Source: Clostridiaceae bacterium UBA6085 (GTDB lineage Bacteria; Bacillota; Clostridia; Clostridiales; Clostridiaceae). From it: DNA of 39,699 nucleotides. Positions within the stretch are counted from its first letter, which is position 1; every line of letters starts with the position of its first letter. Both the position numbers and the translations under genes were made by a program. Below are positions 15,301 to 22,858 of this stretch, one piece after another. The stretch lies in contig DIXH01000013.1 of NCBI GenBank assembly GCA_002428605.1, positions 1-39,699 on the forward strand. The letters are read 5' to 3'. The notes beneath the pieces are model-generated. The model did no database searches and had not been told where the DNA came from. It saw only the letters and a program-made list of their open reading frames with translations.

Positions 15301-16587
15301 ATGGGTAAGATCAAAATCATAGCAATGACCCTTGTTGTTGTCATGGCATTCCAGACAACTGCATATGCCACTGGTACCGTGACGAATAAGGAAAACCAGA
15401 TTAAAGAGAATCAAGAGACCATAAAAGAACTCCAGGAGGAAAAGACAGAAGTAGCTGGTGAAAAATCCGTGCTTAATGCCGAACTCCAGGGGATAATAGC
15501 GGAGCAGACTGCGCTTACGAAAGAAGCAGACAAGATAAAGGCCGAAATAAGGGCCAAGGAAGATGAGATCAGCCTGACCAACAATAAAATCACAGAGCTT
15601 ACAGCTAAGATAGCGGAAACTGAAGCCGAGATCGAGCAAAAGCTTGCTGAGATAGCCGATAAGGAAGCTGAACTTGCCGAAAAGAAGGAAATGCTAGATG
15701 CAAGAATCAGGGCATCCTACATGAACAGCTCGTTCGGTGATGTGATCTTTGCCCTTGTTGAATCAAAGAGTCTGCTGGAGTTTACGGACAGGATTACCAT
15801 GATCAACAGGCTTGTAGAAAAGGATAACGAGATCATTGAAGCTGTCAAGCTCCTGATGGATGAGCTTAAGACTAAGCAGGAAGAGCTCGAAGTGACCAAG
15901 CGCGAGTTCCTCGCCTCAAAAGAAGAGCTTGAATCTGAAAAGATAAAGCTCGAAACCGAGAAAAAGGCACTTGAGGCTGAGAAGAAGAAGTATTCAGAAA
16001 AAATTGCTGCTCTTAGGGACGTTGAATACAGCAAGAACCAGGCTTTATCCAGGCTTTCAGCAGAAGAGAAGGCAATAGCATCGGAAATCGGTGACATAAT
16101 CGAAGAGAATGCAGCGCTTGAGAAGGAGATTCAGAATCTCATCAAAGCATCATCATCACCTTCGAATGCGCCAAAACCAAGCAGCAATGCAGCAGAAGCA
16201 CCAACATCCGAATACATCAAGCCGGTTTCAGGAAGGATATCTTCTCCGTACGGATGGAGAATTCATCCAATACTTGGATATTCCAAGTTCCATACCGGAA
16301 TCGACTTTGCAGCTTCATCAGGTACGGCTGTAAAGGCTGTAAAAGGCGGCGTGGTCATTCTTGCAAAGTATAACTCGTCCTATGGAAACTACATCATAGT
16401 AGACCATGGCAACGGGGTGTCTTCCTTGTATGCGCACCTTAAGGGCTTCAATACCTCTTTGGGTTCCAGGGTCTCACAGGGCCAGACAATCGGATTTGTT
16501 GGATCCACAGGCATGAGCACCGGACCTCATCTCCATTTTGAGATCAGGGTCAACGGTGAACACGTCAATCCGGCAAACTATATCTGA
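15301..16587 (+). CDS. Secreted coiled-coil M23-family peptidoglycan endopeptidase
   Basis: A cell-wall hydrolase of the EnvC/PcsB-like architecture. An N-terminal signal peptide ends around ATGTVT. A long Glu/Lys/Leu-rich coiled coil follows (about residues 28-270), then a Ser/Pro linker and a C-terminal LytM (M23) domain. The zinc ligands are intact: H331 and D335 (HTGID) and H412 of H410-L-H412, with SLYAHL in between. It should therefore be an active endopeptidase that cuts peptide cross-links. In related proteins the coiled coil controls activity through FtsEX at the division site; whether that holds here is unknown. GGAGG precedes the ATG. 428 residues; a terminator follows. Confidence 0.92.
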   Translation: MGKIKIIAMTLVVVMAFQTTAYATGTVTNKENQIKENQETIKELQEEKTEVAGEKSVLNAELQGIIAEQTALTKEADKIKAEIRAKEDEISLTNNKITELTAKIAETEAEIEQKLAEIADKEAELAEKKEMLDARIRASYMNSSFGDVIFALVESKSLLEFTDRITMINRLVEKDNEIIEAVKLLMDELKTKQEELEVTKREFLASKEELESEKIKLETEKKALEAEKKKYSEKIAALRDVEYSKNQALSRLSAEEKAIASEIGDIIEENAALEKEIQNLIKASSSPSNAPKPSSNAAEAPTSEYIKPVSGRISSPYGWRIHPILGYSKFHTGIDFAASSGTAVKAVKGGVVILAKYNSSYGNYIIVDHGNGVSSLYAHLKGFNTSLGSRVSQGQTIGFVGSTGMSTGPHLHFEIRVNGEHVNPANYI

Positions 16588-16606
16588 TTTATTGTTAGCC
16601 TTTCTT

Positions 16607-16631
16607 CCGGGCGAGTATTCGCCCGGATTTT
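16607..16631 (+). terminator. Terminator after the M23 peptidase gene
   Basis: CCGGGCGA (16607-16614), loop GTAT, TCGCCCGG (16619-16626), then ATTTTG. Confidence 0.8.
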
Positions 16632-16679
16632 GTATTTCTTTATGAATTCTGAATTTGAGACAAAATTTGACCCGTTATC

Positions 16680-16708
16680 TTGTAATCGTCCTCTGAAGAG
16701 TTTAAAAT
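16680..16708 (+). promoter_or_regulatory. Promoter of the permuted NlpC/P60-like gene
   Basis: TTGTAA (16680-16685), 17-base spacer, TAAAAT (16703-16708), about 26 bases upstream of the TTG start codon. Confidence 0.6.
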
Positions 16709-16733
16709 ATTATTTTGTAAACGGGGTGATTAT

Positions 16734-17300
16734 TTGAAAGATATATATATTCTGCTTACTCGTACAGGTACTGCATTAGGATCTGCGATAAAGCTATATA
16801 CCAGGGGTTCGTGGTCGCATGCATCTATAGCTCTTGATGAGAATCTTGAGGAGCTATACAGCTTCAGCAGGAAGTACACGTGGAATCCTTTCTTCGGAAC
16901 TTTCATGGAAGAGGATATCGAAGGTGGTGTGTTTGCTGTAAAGACTGAAACACAATGCATGGTACTGAAGGTAAGTGTCACAGACGAGCAGTATGCTTCT
17001 GCAGAAGATATCATAAACAGATTCAGGGCGAACAAACAGGCGTATGGATATTCTGTTTTAGGCCTTATCTACTTCATGCTCGGCAGGCCAAGGTACAGCA
17101 GCAGCAAATATACATGTGCAGGATTTGTGACACATGTGATTGAGGGCGCGCAGGTAGCTGAGTTTGAAAAGCATGGCAGCCTGGTCCAGCCGGATGATTT
17201 CATGCATCTTGATGCTGAGGTGGTATATGAGGGGTTGCTCAGAGACTATAGAAAAACAAGGAAATGGATGGTCAGAAGTATGGCTGCCAGCGTAATATGA
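16734..17300 (+). CDS. Permuted NlpC/P60-like (YiiX/YebB-type) cysteine hydrolase-like protein
   Basis: A 188-residue protein without signal peptide. The segment SWSHASIALDE puts a histidine (H29) near the N-terminus and YTCAGFV puts a cysteine (C128) later. This His-before-Cys order is that of the circularly permuted papain-like NlpC/P60 proteins (YiiX/YebB and relatives), which include amidases and lipid acyl-modifying enzymes. The protein may therefore hydrolyse an amide or ester bond. Its substrate cannot be read, and lack of a signal peptide argues against a classical wall hydrolase. The start is TTG at 16734, preceded by GGGGTGA. It forms its own unit with a promoter before it and a terminator after it. 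Confidence 0.68.
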   Translation: MKDIYILLTRTGTALGSAIKLYTRGSWSHASIALDENLEELYSFSRKYTWNPFFGTFMEEDIEGGVFAVKTETQCMVLKVSVTDEQYASAEDIINRFRANKQAYGYSVLGLIYFMLGRPRYSSSKYTCAGFVTHVIEGAQVAEFEKHGSLVQPDDFMHLDAEVVYEGLLRDYRKTRKWMVRSMAASVI

Positions 17301-17302
17301 AT

Positions 17303-17332
17303 GGGATCTCAAGGAGTGGAGGTCCCTTTTTT
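17303..17332 (+). terminator. Terminator after the permuted NlpC/P60-like gene
   Basis: GGGATCTC (17303-17310) pairs with GAGGTCCC (17319-17326) with one wobble, followed by six T. Confidence 0.85.
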
Positions 17333-17365
17333 GTTTACTTGAAATATATCATTTTTGAAGTTGTA

Positions 17366-17433
17366 ATGGTTACCATGAATGAGGGATGGATAAATTGAAT
17401 TATTATACAGGCGGTTTTTGACGATATGTCAAA
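17366..17433. repeat. Two short inverted repeats upstream of the TrpX-like promoter
   Basis: ATGGT-T-ACCAT (17366-17376) and TTTGAC-N5-GTCAAA (17417-17433) lie 70-140 bases upstream of the -35 hexamer. They are candidate distal operators. The rest of the 240-base gap shows no gene and no T-box or other riboswitch I can recognise. Confidence 0.35.
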
Positions 17434-17502
17434 GCTGTGTCGAAAAGGTATAACCAATCGATAAGTGTTATGGTCTTATTATGTCAGACAATCAAATGAA
17501 AC

Positions 17503-17558
17503 TTGCAAAAATTCACAAAGGCAATTATAATTTATACATTCATAATTAATTCATGAAT
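17503..17558 (+). promoter_or_regulatory. Promoter of the TrpX-like transporter operon with a palindrome in the leader
   Basis: TTGCAA (17503-17508), 17-base spacer, perfect TATAAT (17526-17531). The start near 17538 gives a leader of only about 38 bases, too short for a T-box or riboswitch. The leader carries the palindrome ATTCATGAAT (17549-17558) with an extra ATTCAT copy at 17538-17543, a candidate operator at the transcription start. Confidence 0.8.
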
Positions 17559-17575
17559 CATTGGAGGATGGTAGT

Positions 17576-18541
17576 ATGGTAAAGAAATTGGTGGCTGCAG
17601 CTCTTGTAGTCGCATCACTCGCTGTCGCAGGATGCAGTTCTGCGAAGGATGATGGAAAGGTAACTATAGGAATAACCCAGATAGTCGTTCATGACGCACT
17701 GGATGCAGCAAGAAAAGGATTCCTGGATGCACTGAAGGAAGGCGGTTACGAAGAGGGAAAGAATCTTGTGATTGATTACAAGAACGCACAGGGAGATCCA
17801 CAGACAGCTCAGTCTATAGCAAAAGACTTTGTAACCAACAAAGTGGACATGATATTTGCGATAGCAACACCGACTGCTCAGGCAGCATACAATTCAACTA
17901 AAGACATACCGATAGTTATAACAGCGGTCACTGATCCGGTGGATGCCGGAATTGCAAAGGCTCTTGATAAGTCAGGAACCAATGTCACAGGCACTTCTGA
18001 CGATGTTCCGATAGGACCTCAGCTGGACCTCATTGCAAAGATAATACCCGGTGTCAAGACGCTTGGAGTAGTATACAACACTTCTGAAGCGAATTCAGTA
18101 CTTCAGGTAAAGCGACTTAAGGAAGCTGCAGCAAAGATCGGCCTTGCTGTTGAAGAAGCGGGAGTCACCAACGTAAATGAAATGAATCAGGTAATGCCTG
18201 TTCTCCTTTCAAAGGTAGATGCGCTTTATATCCCTACTGACAACACCGTCGCTTCGGCTTATGCACTTGTCAACAAGCTGGCACTGGAAAAGAAGATACC
18301 TGTATTCGCTGCTGAAGATGCAGGAGTAACAGCAGGTGCGCTTCTCAGTGCAGGAATCGACTACTACCAGCTTGGAAAAGAAGCAGGCCAGAAGGCTATA
18401 GAAGTCCTCAAGGGCAAGGCTCCTACGGACATTGCAATAACAACTATCGCTAATCCTACTATAACCATAAACAAGGCTACCGCAGACGCGCTCGGAATAA
18501 CCATACCTGAAGACATACTCAAGGATGCGGTAATCAAGTAG
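17576..18541 (+). CDS. TrpX-like ABC transporter substrate-binding lipoprotein
   Basis: Extracytoplasmic receptor of an ABC importer of the DUF534/TrpX family, often linked to tryptophan or tyrosine uptake in Gram-positive bacteria. A lipoprotein signal peptide ends in LAVAGC, with lipidated C20. Family features include VTIGITQIVVHDALDAARKGF at the mature start, VDMIFAIATPTAQAA, IPIVITAVTDPVDAGI and LYIPTDNTVASA. 321 residues. The ATG at 17576 follows TTGGAGG; a TTG at 17561 lies inside that site. It is followed by the permease gene after 16 bases. Substrate assignment is weak: no T-box or trp gene is present to support tryptophan. Confidence 0.85.
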   Translation: MVKKLVAAALVVASLAVAGCSSAKDDGKVTIGITQIVVHDALDAARKGFLDALKEGGYEEGKNLVIDYKNAQGDPQTAQSIAKDFVTNKVDMIFAIATPTAQAAYNSTKDIPIVITAVTDPVDAGIAKALDKSGTNVTGTSDDVPIGPQLDLIAKIIPGVKTLGVVYNTSEANSVLQVKRLKEAAAKIGLAVEEAGVTNVNEMNQVMPVLLSKVDALYIPTDNTVASAYALVNKLALEKKIPVFAAEDAGVTAGALLSAGIDYYQLGKEAGQKAIEVLKGKAPTDIAITTIANPTITINKATADALGITIPEDILKDAVIK

Positions 18542-18557
18542 CTCAAGGAGGAGACTG

Positions 18558-19481
18558 ATGGGAATCTTTATCAGTATTCTCGAACAGGGCACATTGTTCG
18601 CCATAATGTGTCTCGGGATATACATAACATATAAAATAATGGATTTCGCCGACATGACGGTCGACGGAACATTCCCTATGGGAGCGGCAGGCGTAGCCCT
18701 ACTTCTTTCAAGAGGTGTGAATCCGTTCCTTGCGACATTTTTGGCAGCTTTGATCGGTTCCTGTGGAGGAATGATAACAGGACTGATACATACAAAGCTG
18801 GGCGTTAACAAGCTGATGTCAGGAATCCTTGTCATGACAGGACTTTATTCGATCAACCTGAGGATAATGGGAAGGGCGAATATGCCACTTTTCACTTACA
18901 AGACAGTGTTTACTCTTCCTGAAGTCAATGTAGCTGGAGTAAATTTGAGCACTCTTCTGCTGATCACATCGATTCTCATAGTCCTGAAGGTCCTTTACGA
19001 CATATTCTTCAGGACCAAGCTCGGATTCTTTCTCAGGGCGGTTGGTGACAATGAGGCAATACTTGAGTCTCTGAGCTCGGACAGCCATAAGGTGAAGATC
19101 ATAGGGCTTGCTATCGCGAACTTTCTGGCTGCATTATCAGGGGCGCTCACTGCGCAGTACCAGGGATATGCAGACATCGGTATGGGCGTTGGTACTACAG
19201 TCATGGGACTTGCTGCCATAATAATTGCTCTCAGCATATTCAAGCATGTCAACCTGGGGATGAGCAACCTTGCAATTACAGGAGCACTCATATACAAGGC
19301 GATACTAATCATCGTACTTGGCTGGGGAATCGAACCGAATGAATTCAAGCTGGTTTCAGCAGCAGCAGTCGTTGTAGCTCTTGGATTCTCAGGAGGAGCT
19401 TTAAAAAAAACAAAAAAATCAAAAAAAGCTGAAGGGAGGGTCTTGAATGCTTCAGATAAAAGGACTGTACAAGAGCTTTAG
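18558..19481 (+). CDS. TrpY-like ABC transporter permease
   Basis: Membrane subunit of the same importer. It has about eight to nine hydrophobic segments and the family stretch YITYKIMDFADMTVDGTFPMGAAG near the N-terminus; GDNEAILESLSSDSHKVKIIGLAIAN is the cytoplasmic loop likely to contact the ATPase. 307 residues, typical. AGGAGGAG precedes the ATG. Its 3' end is Lys-rich (KKTKKSKK) and overlaps the ATPase gene by 35 bases, so the two are translationally coupled. Confidence 0.88.
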   Translation: MGIFISILEQGTLFAIMCLGIYITYKIMDFADMTVDGTFPMGAAGVALLLSRGVNPFLATFLAALIGSCGGMITGLIHTKLGVNKLMSGILVMTGLYSINLRIMGRANMPLFTYKTVFTLPEVNVAGVNLSTLLLITSILIVLKVLYDIFFRTKLGFFLRAVGDNEAILESLSSDSHKVKIIGLAIANFLAALSGALTAQYQGYADIGMGVGTTVMGLAAIIIALSIFKHVNLGMSNLAITGALIYKAILIIVLGWGIEPNEFKLVSAAAVVVALGFSGGALKKTKKSKKAEGRVLNASDKRTVQEL

Positions 19482-20244
19482 CATAGGGACTCCTCTCGAG
19501 AACAGGGTCATAAACGGGCTGGACATTGACATCAGGGAGGGAGAGTTCGCGACAATAATTGGCTCGAACGGTGCAGGAAAGTCAACATTTTTGAATCTGA
19601 TAGCAGGTACACTTGATGCTGACGAAGGCGTCATAGTGCTTGATGGTCAGGATATAACCGATGTTAAAGCCTTCAAGAGGGCGAATAATATCGGCAGGGT
19701 CCATCAGGATCCCAAGATGTCCGTTGCTTCATCGATGACTCTTCTTGAAAATCTGTCGCTTGCTGACGCAAAAGGCGAAAGCCTGAGCCTGAAGAAAGCG
19801 GTGTCACAGGATAGGATAGAAGGTTACAAGGAGAGGCTGAGGAGCCTTGAACTGGGCCTGGAGGATAAGCTCTATACCAAGATGGGACTTCTGTCAGGTG
19901 GCCAGAGGCAGGGTGTCGCCCTTCTCATGGCTGTCATGAAGAGACCTAAGCTTCTACTTCTTGACGAGCATACTGCGGCACTTGATCCCAAGACGAGTGA
20001 GATCATAATGAGGATCACAGACAAGCTTGTTGAGGAGGACAGCATCACTACACTGATGATAACCCATAACCTTAAGCATGCAGTGCAGCATGGCACAAGA
20101 CTTCTCATGATGCACGAGGGAAAGATAGTTTTCGATGTCTCAGGTGAAGAGAAATCAAGACTGACATCGAAGGACCTTATTGAGCTGTTCAGGAAGAATG
20201 CCAATGAGGATGCCATGGAAGACAGGTCCCTGCTCAGTTTGTGA
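19447..20244 (+). CDS. TrpZ-like ABC transporter ATP-binding protein
   Basis: The ATPase that drives the importer. Walker A GSNGAGKST (residues 39-47), Q-loop around VHQDPKMSVA, signature LSGGQRQ, Walker B LLLLDEH and the switch histidine in MITHNL are all present. The DEHTAALDP variant (His in place of the usual Pro after DE) is common in this subfamily. 265 residues. GGGAGGG precedes the ATG, which lies inside the permease gene. A strong terminator follows. Confidence 0.9.
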   Translation: MLQIKGLYKSFSIGTPLENRVINGLDIDIREGEFATIIGSNGAGKSTFLNLIAGTLDADEGVIVLDGQDITDVKAFKRANNIGRVHQDPKMSVASSMTLLENLSLADAKGESLSLKKAVSQDRIEGYKERLRSLELGLEDKLYTKMGLLSGGQRQGVALLMAVMKRPKLLLLDEHTAALDPKTSEIIMRITDKLVEEDSITTLMITHNLKHAVQHGTRLLMMHEGKIVFDVSGEEKSRLTSKDLIELFRKNANEDAMEDRSLLSL

Positions 20245-20269
20245 CGAGTGAATATGATGAGTGCCAGGT

Positions 20270-20297
20270 AAGCGGTGTTTTATACACCGCTTTTTTT
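20270..20297 (+). terminator. Terminator of the TrpX-like transporter operon
   Basis: AAGCGGTG (20270-20277), 7-base loop, CACCGCTT (20285-20292), with a run of seven T (20291-20297). Confidence 0.92.
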
Positions 20298-20508
20298 GCG
20301 CGTGCAGATATTTGTTTTATTATGTGCCTATAAACTGACCTGAAAAACGCTGCAGTCCGCACTGGGAGTGGATTTCCGGCATTTGCGGAATTTGTTTTTT
20401 TAAGTAATATTAAAAAGCTGTTTTGAAACCAAAATGCTATATTAGTATATATAAAGTCAAAAATAAGATTATCGCATTATAAATATTAAATTGGTAATAC
20501 CTATTTGT

Positions 20509-20554
20509 AAAATAGCATATTTTAAATTGTAATTATGTGAAAATAGCAATATTT
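20509..20554 (+). repeat. Two direct repeats AAAATAGCA(A)TATTT upstream of the sigma gene promoter
   Basis: AAAATAGCATATTTT (20509-20523) and AAAATAGCAATATTT (20540-20554) are 31 bases apart, about three helical turns, and end 30 bases before the -35 hexamer. Each has partial dyad symmetry. They are candidate activator sites for this promoter. Confidence 0.45.
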
Positions 20555-20584
20555 ACAGCTTGTTAAAAATGTCGATAACATTAT

Positions 20585-20613
20585 TTGAAAAGGTGTTCTC
20601 TAATATATATAAT
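20585..20613 (+). promoter_or_regulatory. Promoter of the sigma factor-comEC-holA unit
   Basis: TTGAAA (20585-20590), 17-base spacer, perfect TATAAT (20608-20613). Transcription should start near 20620, just before a run of eight G that contains the only ribosome binding site. Confidence 0.8.
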
Positions 20614-20654
20614 TCTTACGAAAGGGGGGGGTTATCATATATTACAATGAAGCA

Positions 20655-21257
20655 TTGCTGAAACAACTGAGAAGCGGCAACAAGGATGCTGAAGAGGAAC
20701 TAATAAGGCAGAACACTCCGCTTGTGTACAGGCTTGTCAAGGACTATTACTATGCATGCAGGGAGCCTGAAGACATGAAGGACATCTTCCAGGCGGGATG
20801 CCTCGGACTGATCAAGGCTATGAAGAACTATGACTTCTCATATGGGAACAAGTTCGTCACGTATGCCTATTACTTCATAAGGGGGGAGGCAAGGCGGGCA
20901 CATGAAGGTCTGAAGAAAAGAGAGCTTACGATCAGTGACGTATCCATGGTGATGGAGGAAGGGGTGGGTGTCGAATCAAACGAAGATATCTTCGAGTATA
21001 TCAGGAAAGGCAGAAGGGACGAGGAATCCGAATGGAATACCAACGACGCTGTCATCGACAAAGTCCTAGTAGAGGAGATGCTTGAAAAGGTGACTCCGGT
21101 ACAAAAGAAGATTTTGATCTACAGGTATTTCGATGATCTTTCCCAGAAGGAGATCAGCGAGATATTGGGACTGCACCAGGTTTACGTCTCAAGGGAGGAA
21201 AAGAAGGCAAGGGATAAGCTTCTTTCGCTTCTGATGACCGAAGATTGTACTCTTTAG
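20655..21257 (+). CDS. RNA polymerase sigma factor, sigma-70 family (group 3-like)
   Basis: Directs RNA polymerase to a specific promoter set. Region 2 is clear: NTPLVYRLVKDYYYACREPEDMKDIFQAGCLGLIKAMKNYDF..FVTYAYYFIRGEARR, covering the core-binding and -10 recognition helices. Region 4 follows near the C-terminus, with the helix-turn-helix LSQKEISEILGLHQVYVSREEKKA, close to SigF/SigG/SigB-type factors. A region 3 is reduced or absent. The first ATG/GTG/TTG is TTG 20655, but the only ribosome binding site (G8 at 20624-20631) is 23 bases away. An in-frame ATA at 20637, 5 bases after the G8 run, would add six residues (IYYNEA) that look native, so a rare start codon is possible. The stop lies inside the comEC frame. 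Which genes it controls is unknown. Confidence 0.88.
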   Translation: MLKQLRSGNKDAEEELIRQNTPLVYRLVKDYYYACREPEDMKDIFQAGCLGLIKAMKNYDFSYGNKFVTYAYYFIRGEARRAHEGLKKRELTISDVSMVMEEGVGVESNEDIFEYIRKGRRDEESEWNTNDAVIDKVLVEEMLEKVTPVQKKILIYRYFDDLSQKEISEILGLHQVYVSREEKKARDKLLSLLMTEDCTL

Positions 21258-22858
21258 CGCTGGCTGCACTCATTGAATGCTTCATGATTCAGGCACTGAG
21301 TGCTGGTATCGCGAGAGGAGCCATATTCCTTTGTATGGTATCTGCTACAATACCGCTGAGAAAATATGGTAAGAAGGCATTGGTCATTCCGGCAGCTGCG
21401 GCAGCGGCTGCTTTTCTATCGGTAAATTTGTATTACAGCGCTTCGATCCCTGATTCAGTAAGGATTGGAAGGATCTATTCATACAGGGCGGAGGGTACTA
21501 ATTCGGGTCGGAAATACATGGTCGAGGGAATTGAAGAAGGCCTGAAGGAAGGAGACATCATTAACGGGACATTCATCTATGAAGATATGCCTGTAAACAA
21601 GGATGGATATGTTGGCAGACTGGTTTTTTCTCAATACAGGATTTCGACCGACTTGCTCAGCCGAATCAAGCGAACAAGGGCTGAGCTTGGAGAAGACCTG
21701 AAAGACTGGTACGGATATGACCATGGAAGCCTTATGGGCTCCCTTGTTCTTGGGTACAGGACGGAACTTTCTCCTGACAGGATGGCGACAATGGAATCAC
21801 TCGGTATCCTCCACATACTCTCGATCTCAGGTTTCCATATAGCACTCGTTGAGAAGCTGCTCGAGAGGCTCAGACTGAGGAAATCCGGGTTTGCAGCAAT
21901 ACTGCTGTATGGCGCTGTGGTCGATTCTGTGCCAGCCTATCGTGCAGTGCTGATGAGCATCTACAAGGCATTTGGACGGGTTGTCAGGAGAGACACTGAC
22001 CCTATGACAGGCCTTGCAGCAAGCTTCATCATACAGGCCTCCATGAGGCCATATCTTGTATTCAGCTATGGGTTTGCACTCACATATGTTTCGAGCCTTG
22101 GCATGATGCTGCTAGGTAAAAGGATTGGAAAAAGGACAGAGTCAATGCCGTCTTCGATTGGATTGCCTCTCGCAACTACAGCATCAGCACTTGCCCTATC
22201 TTTTCCTTTCGTGGTTTCCATGTCAGGTGGGATGTCCGCAGGGGTATTTACAGGAAATATCGCCATGGTTCCAATATATACAGGCGTAACATATGCATCG
22301 TTTGCAGCAGTGCTGCTCGGTCCTATACCGGCTGCAAGACTTATGATTGAGCCGGTCATAGCTTCTATGATGGGGCTTGCACTCAGGGCTGGCGAGGCTG
22401 CCTCAGCCTTTTCAGCTGATTTGGGTCTTCTGAGGGTCGTGATGTATTACCCTGCATTTCTTGCAGCATCGTGGGTATCGTTCAGGAAAAGGAAGTTCGT
22501 TCCTCTTCTGGCCCTATTCATATGCGGTATTTTGATCTCCATGCCGATTTTCGAAAGGGTGGAAATTGTAAATGACTGGGGAGACTGCAAGGTGGTAGTA
22601 TCAACGGGATTCAGGACTGTCGTGATCTCCGGGGAAAAGGTTCCAGAGGCGGGGGAGATATCTCTCGAAAAACCAATATTTTTCACACTTGGGGGCAGGC
22701 GGGTTGAGATTTCAAAGGGAACAGGCTGGAATAGCCTGCCTCTGGTGCATGTGGAAGGGAAAAGACTTAAAATACCATCCGAAATGAGTTATTATAATGG
22801 TATGGCCGTAGAAGCGGATTTCATATTCATATTCGGAAAGGTGTACAGGTTGAAATAA
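21245..22858 (+). CDS. comEC: ComEC/Rec2-family DNA uptake channel protein lacking the metallo-beta-lactamase domain
   Basis: ComEC forms the inner-membrane channel for single-stranded DNA during natural transformation. The competence-domain hallmark LHILSISGFHIALVE lies near residue 190, and about ten hydrophobic segments follow. Before it is a short soluble segment (about residues 55-135) resembling a reduced OB-fold domain. The C-terminal 100 residues show no HxHxDH or VGQGD-type motif, so the metallo-beta-lactamase-like nuclease domain of the usual 700-800-residue ComEC is missing; this protein has 537. The frame is otherwise clean and runs directly into holA, so it is not an obvious frameshift. 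The start is uncertain: TTG 21245 overlaps the sigma gene by 13 bases, ATG 21284 is an alternative; neither has a good ribosome binding site, suggesting coupling to sigma translation. Confidence 0.82.
   Translation: MYSLALAALIECFMIQALSAGIARGAIFLCMVSATIPLRKYGKKALVIPAAAAAAAFLSVNLYYSASIPDSVRIGRIYSYRAEGTNSGRKYMVEGIEEGLKEGDIINGTFIYEDMPVNKDGYVGRLVFSQYRISTDLLSRIKRTRAELGEDLKDWYGYDHGSLMGSLVLGYRTELSPDRMATMESLGILHILSISGFHIALVEKLLERLRLRKSGFAAILLYGAVVDSVPAYRAVLMSIYKAFGRVVRRDTDPMTGLAASFIIQASMRPYLVFSYGFALTYVSSLGMMLLGKRIGKRTESMPSSIGLPLATTASALALSFPFVVSMSGGMSAGVFTGNIAMVPIYTGVTYASFAAVLLGPIPAARLMIEPVIASMMGLALRAGEAASAFSADLGLLRVVMYYPAFLAASWVSFRKRKFVPLLALFICGILISMPIFERVEIVNDWGDCKVVVSTGFRTVVISGEKVPEAGEISLEKPIFFTLGGRRVEISKGTGWNSLPLVHVEGKRLKIPSEMSYYNGMAVEADFIFIFGKVYRLK

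Larger units (their letters stand above)
20298..20636. other. AT-rich intergenic region upstream of the sigma factor gene
   Basis: About 340 bases with no gene-like frame. It holds a second weak terminator-like hairpin (TTCCG 20374-20378 / CGGAA 20386-20390, then a T-rich tract), two near-identical direct repeats (20509-20554) and the sigma gene promoter (20585-20613). Confidence 0.6.

Noticed and set aside
17380..17410. Short frame MNEGWIN as a tryptophan leader peptide for the TrpX-like operon
   Set aside because: It lies upstream of the promoter at 17503-17531, has no ribosome binding site, holds a single Trp and is not followed by an attenuator.
20374..20401. Second strong terminator after the TrpX-like operon
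   Set aside because: Only a 5-bp stem with an interrupted T-tract; mentioned as a weak hairpin within the intergenic entry.
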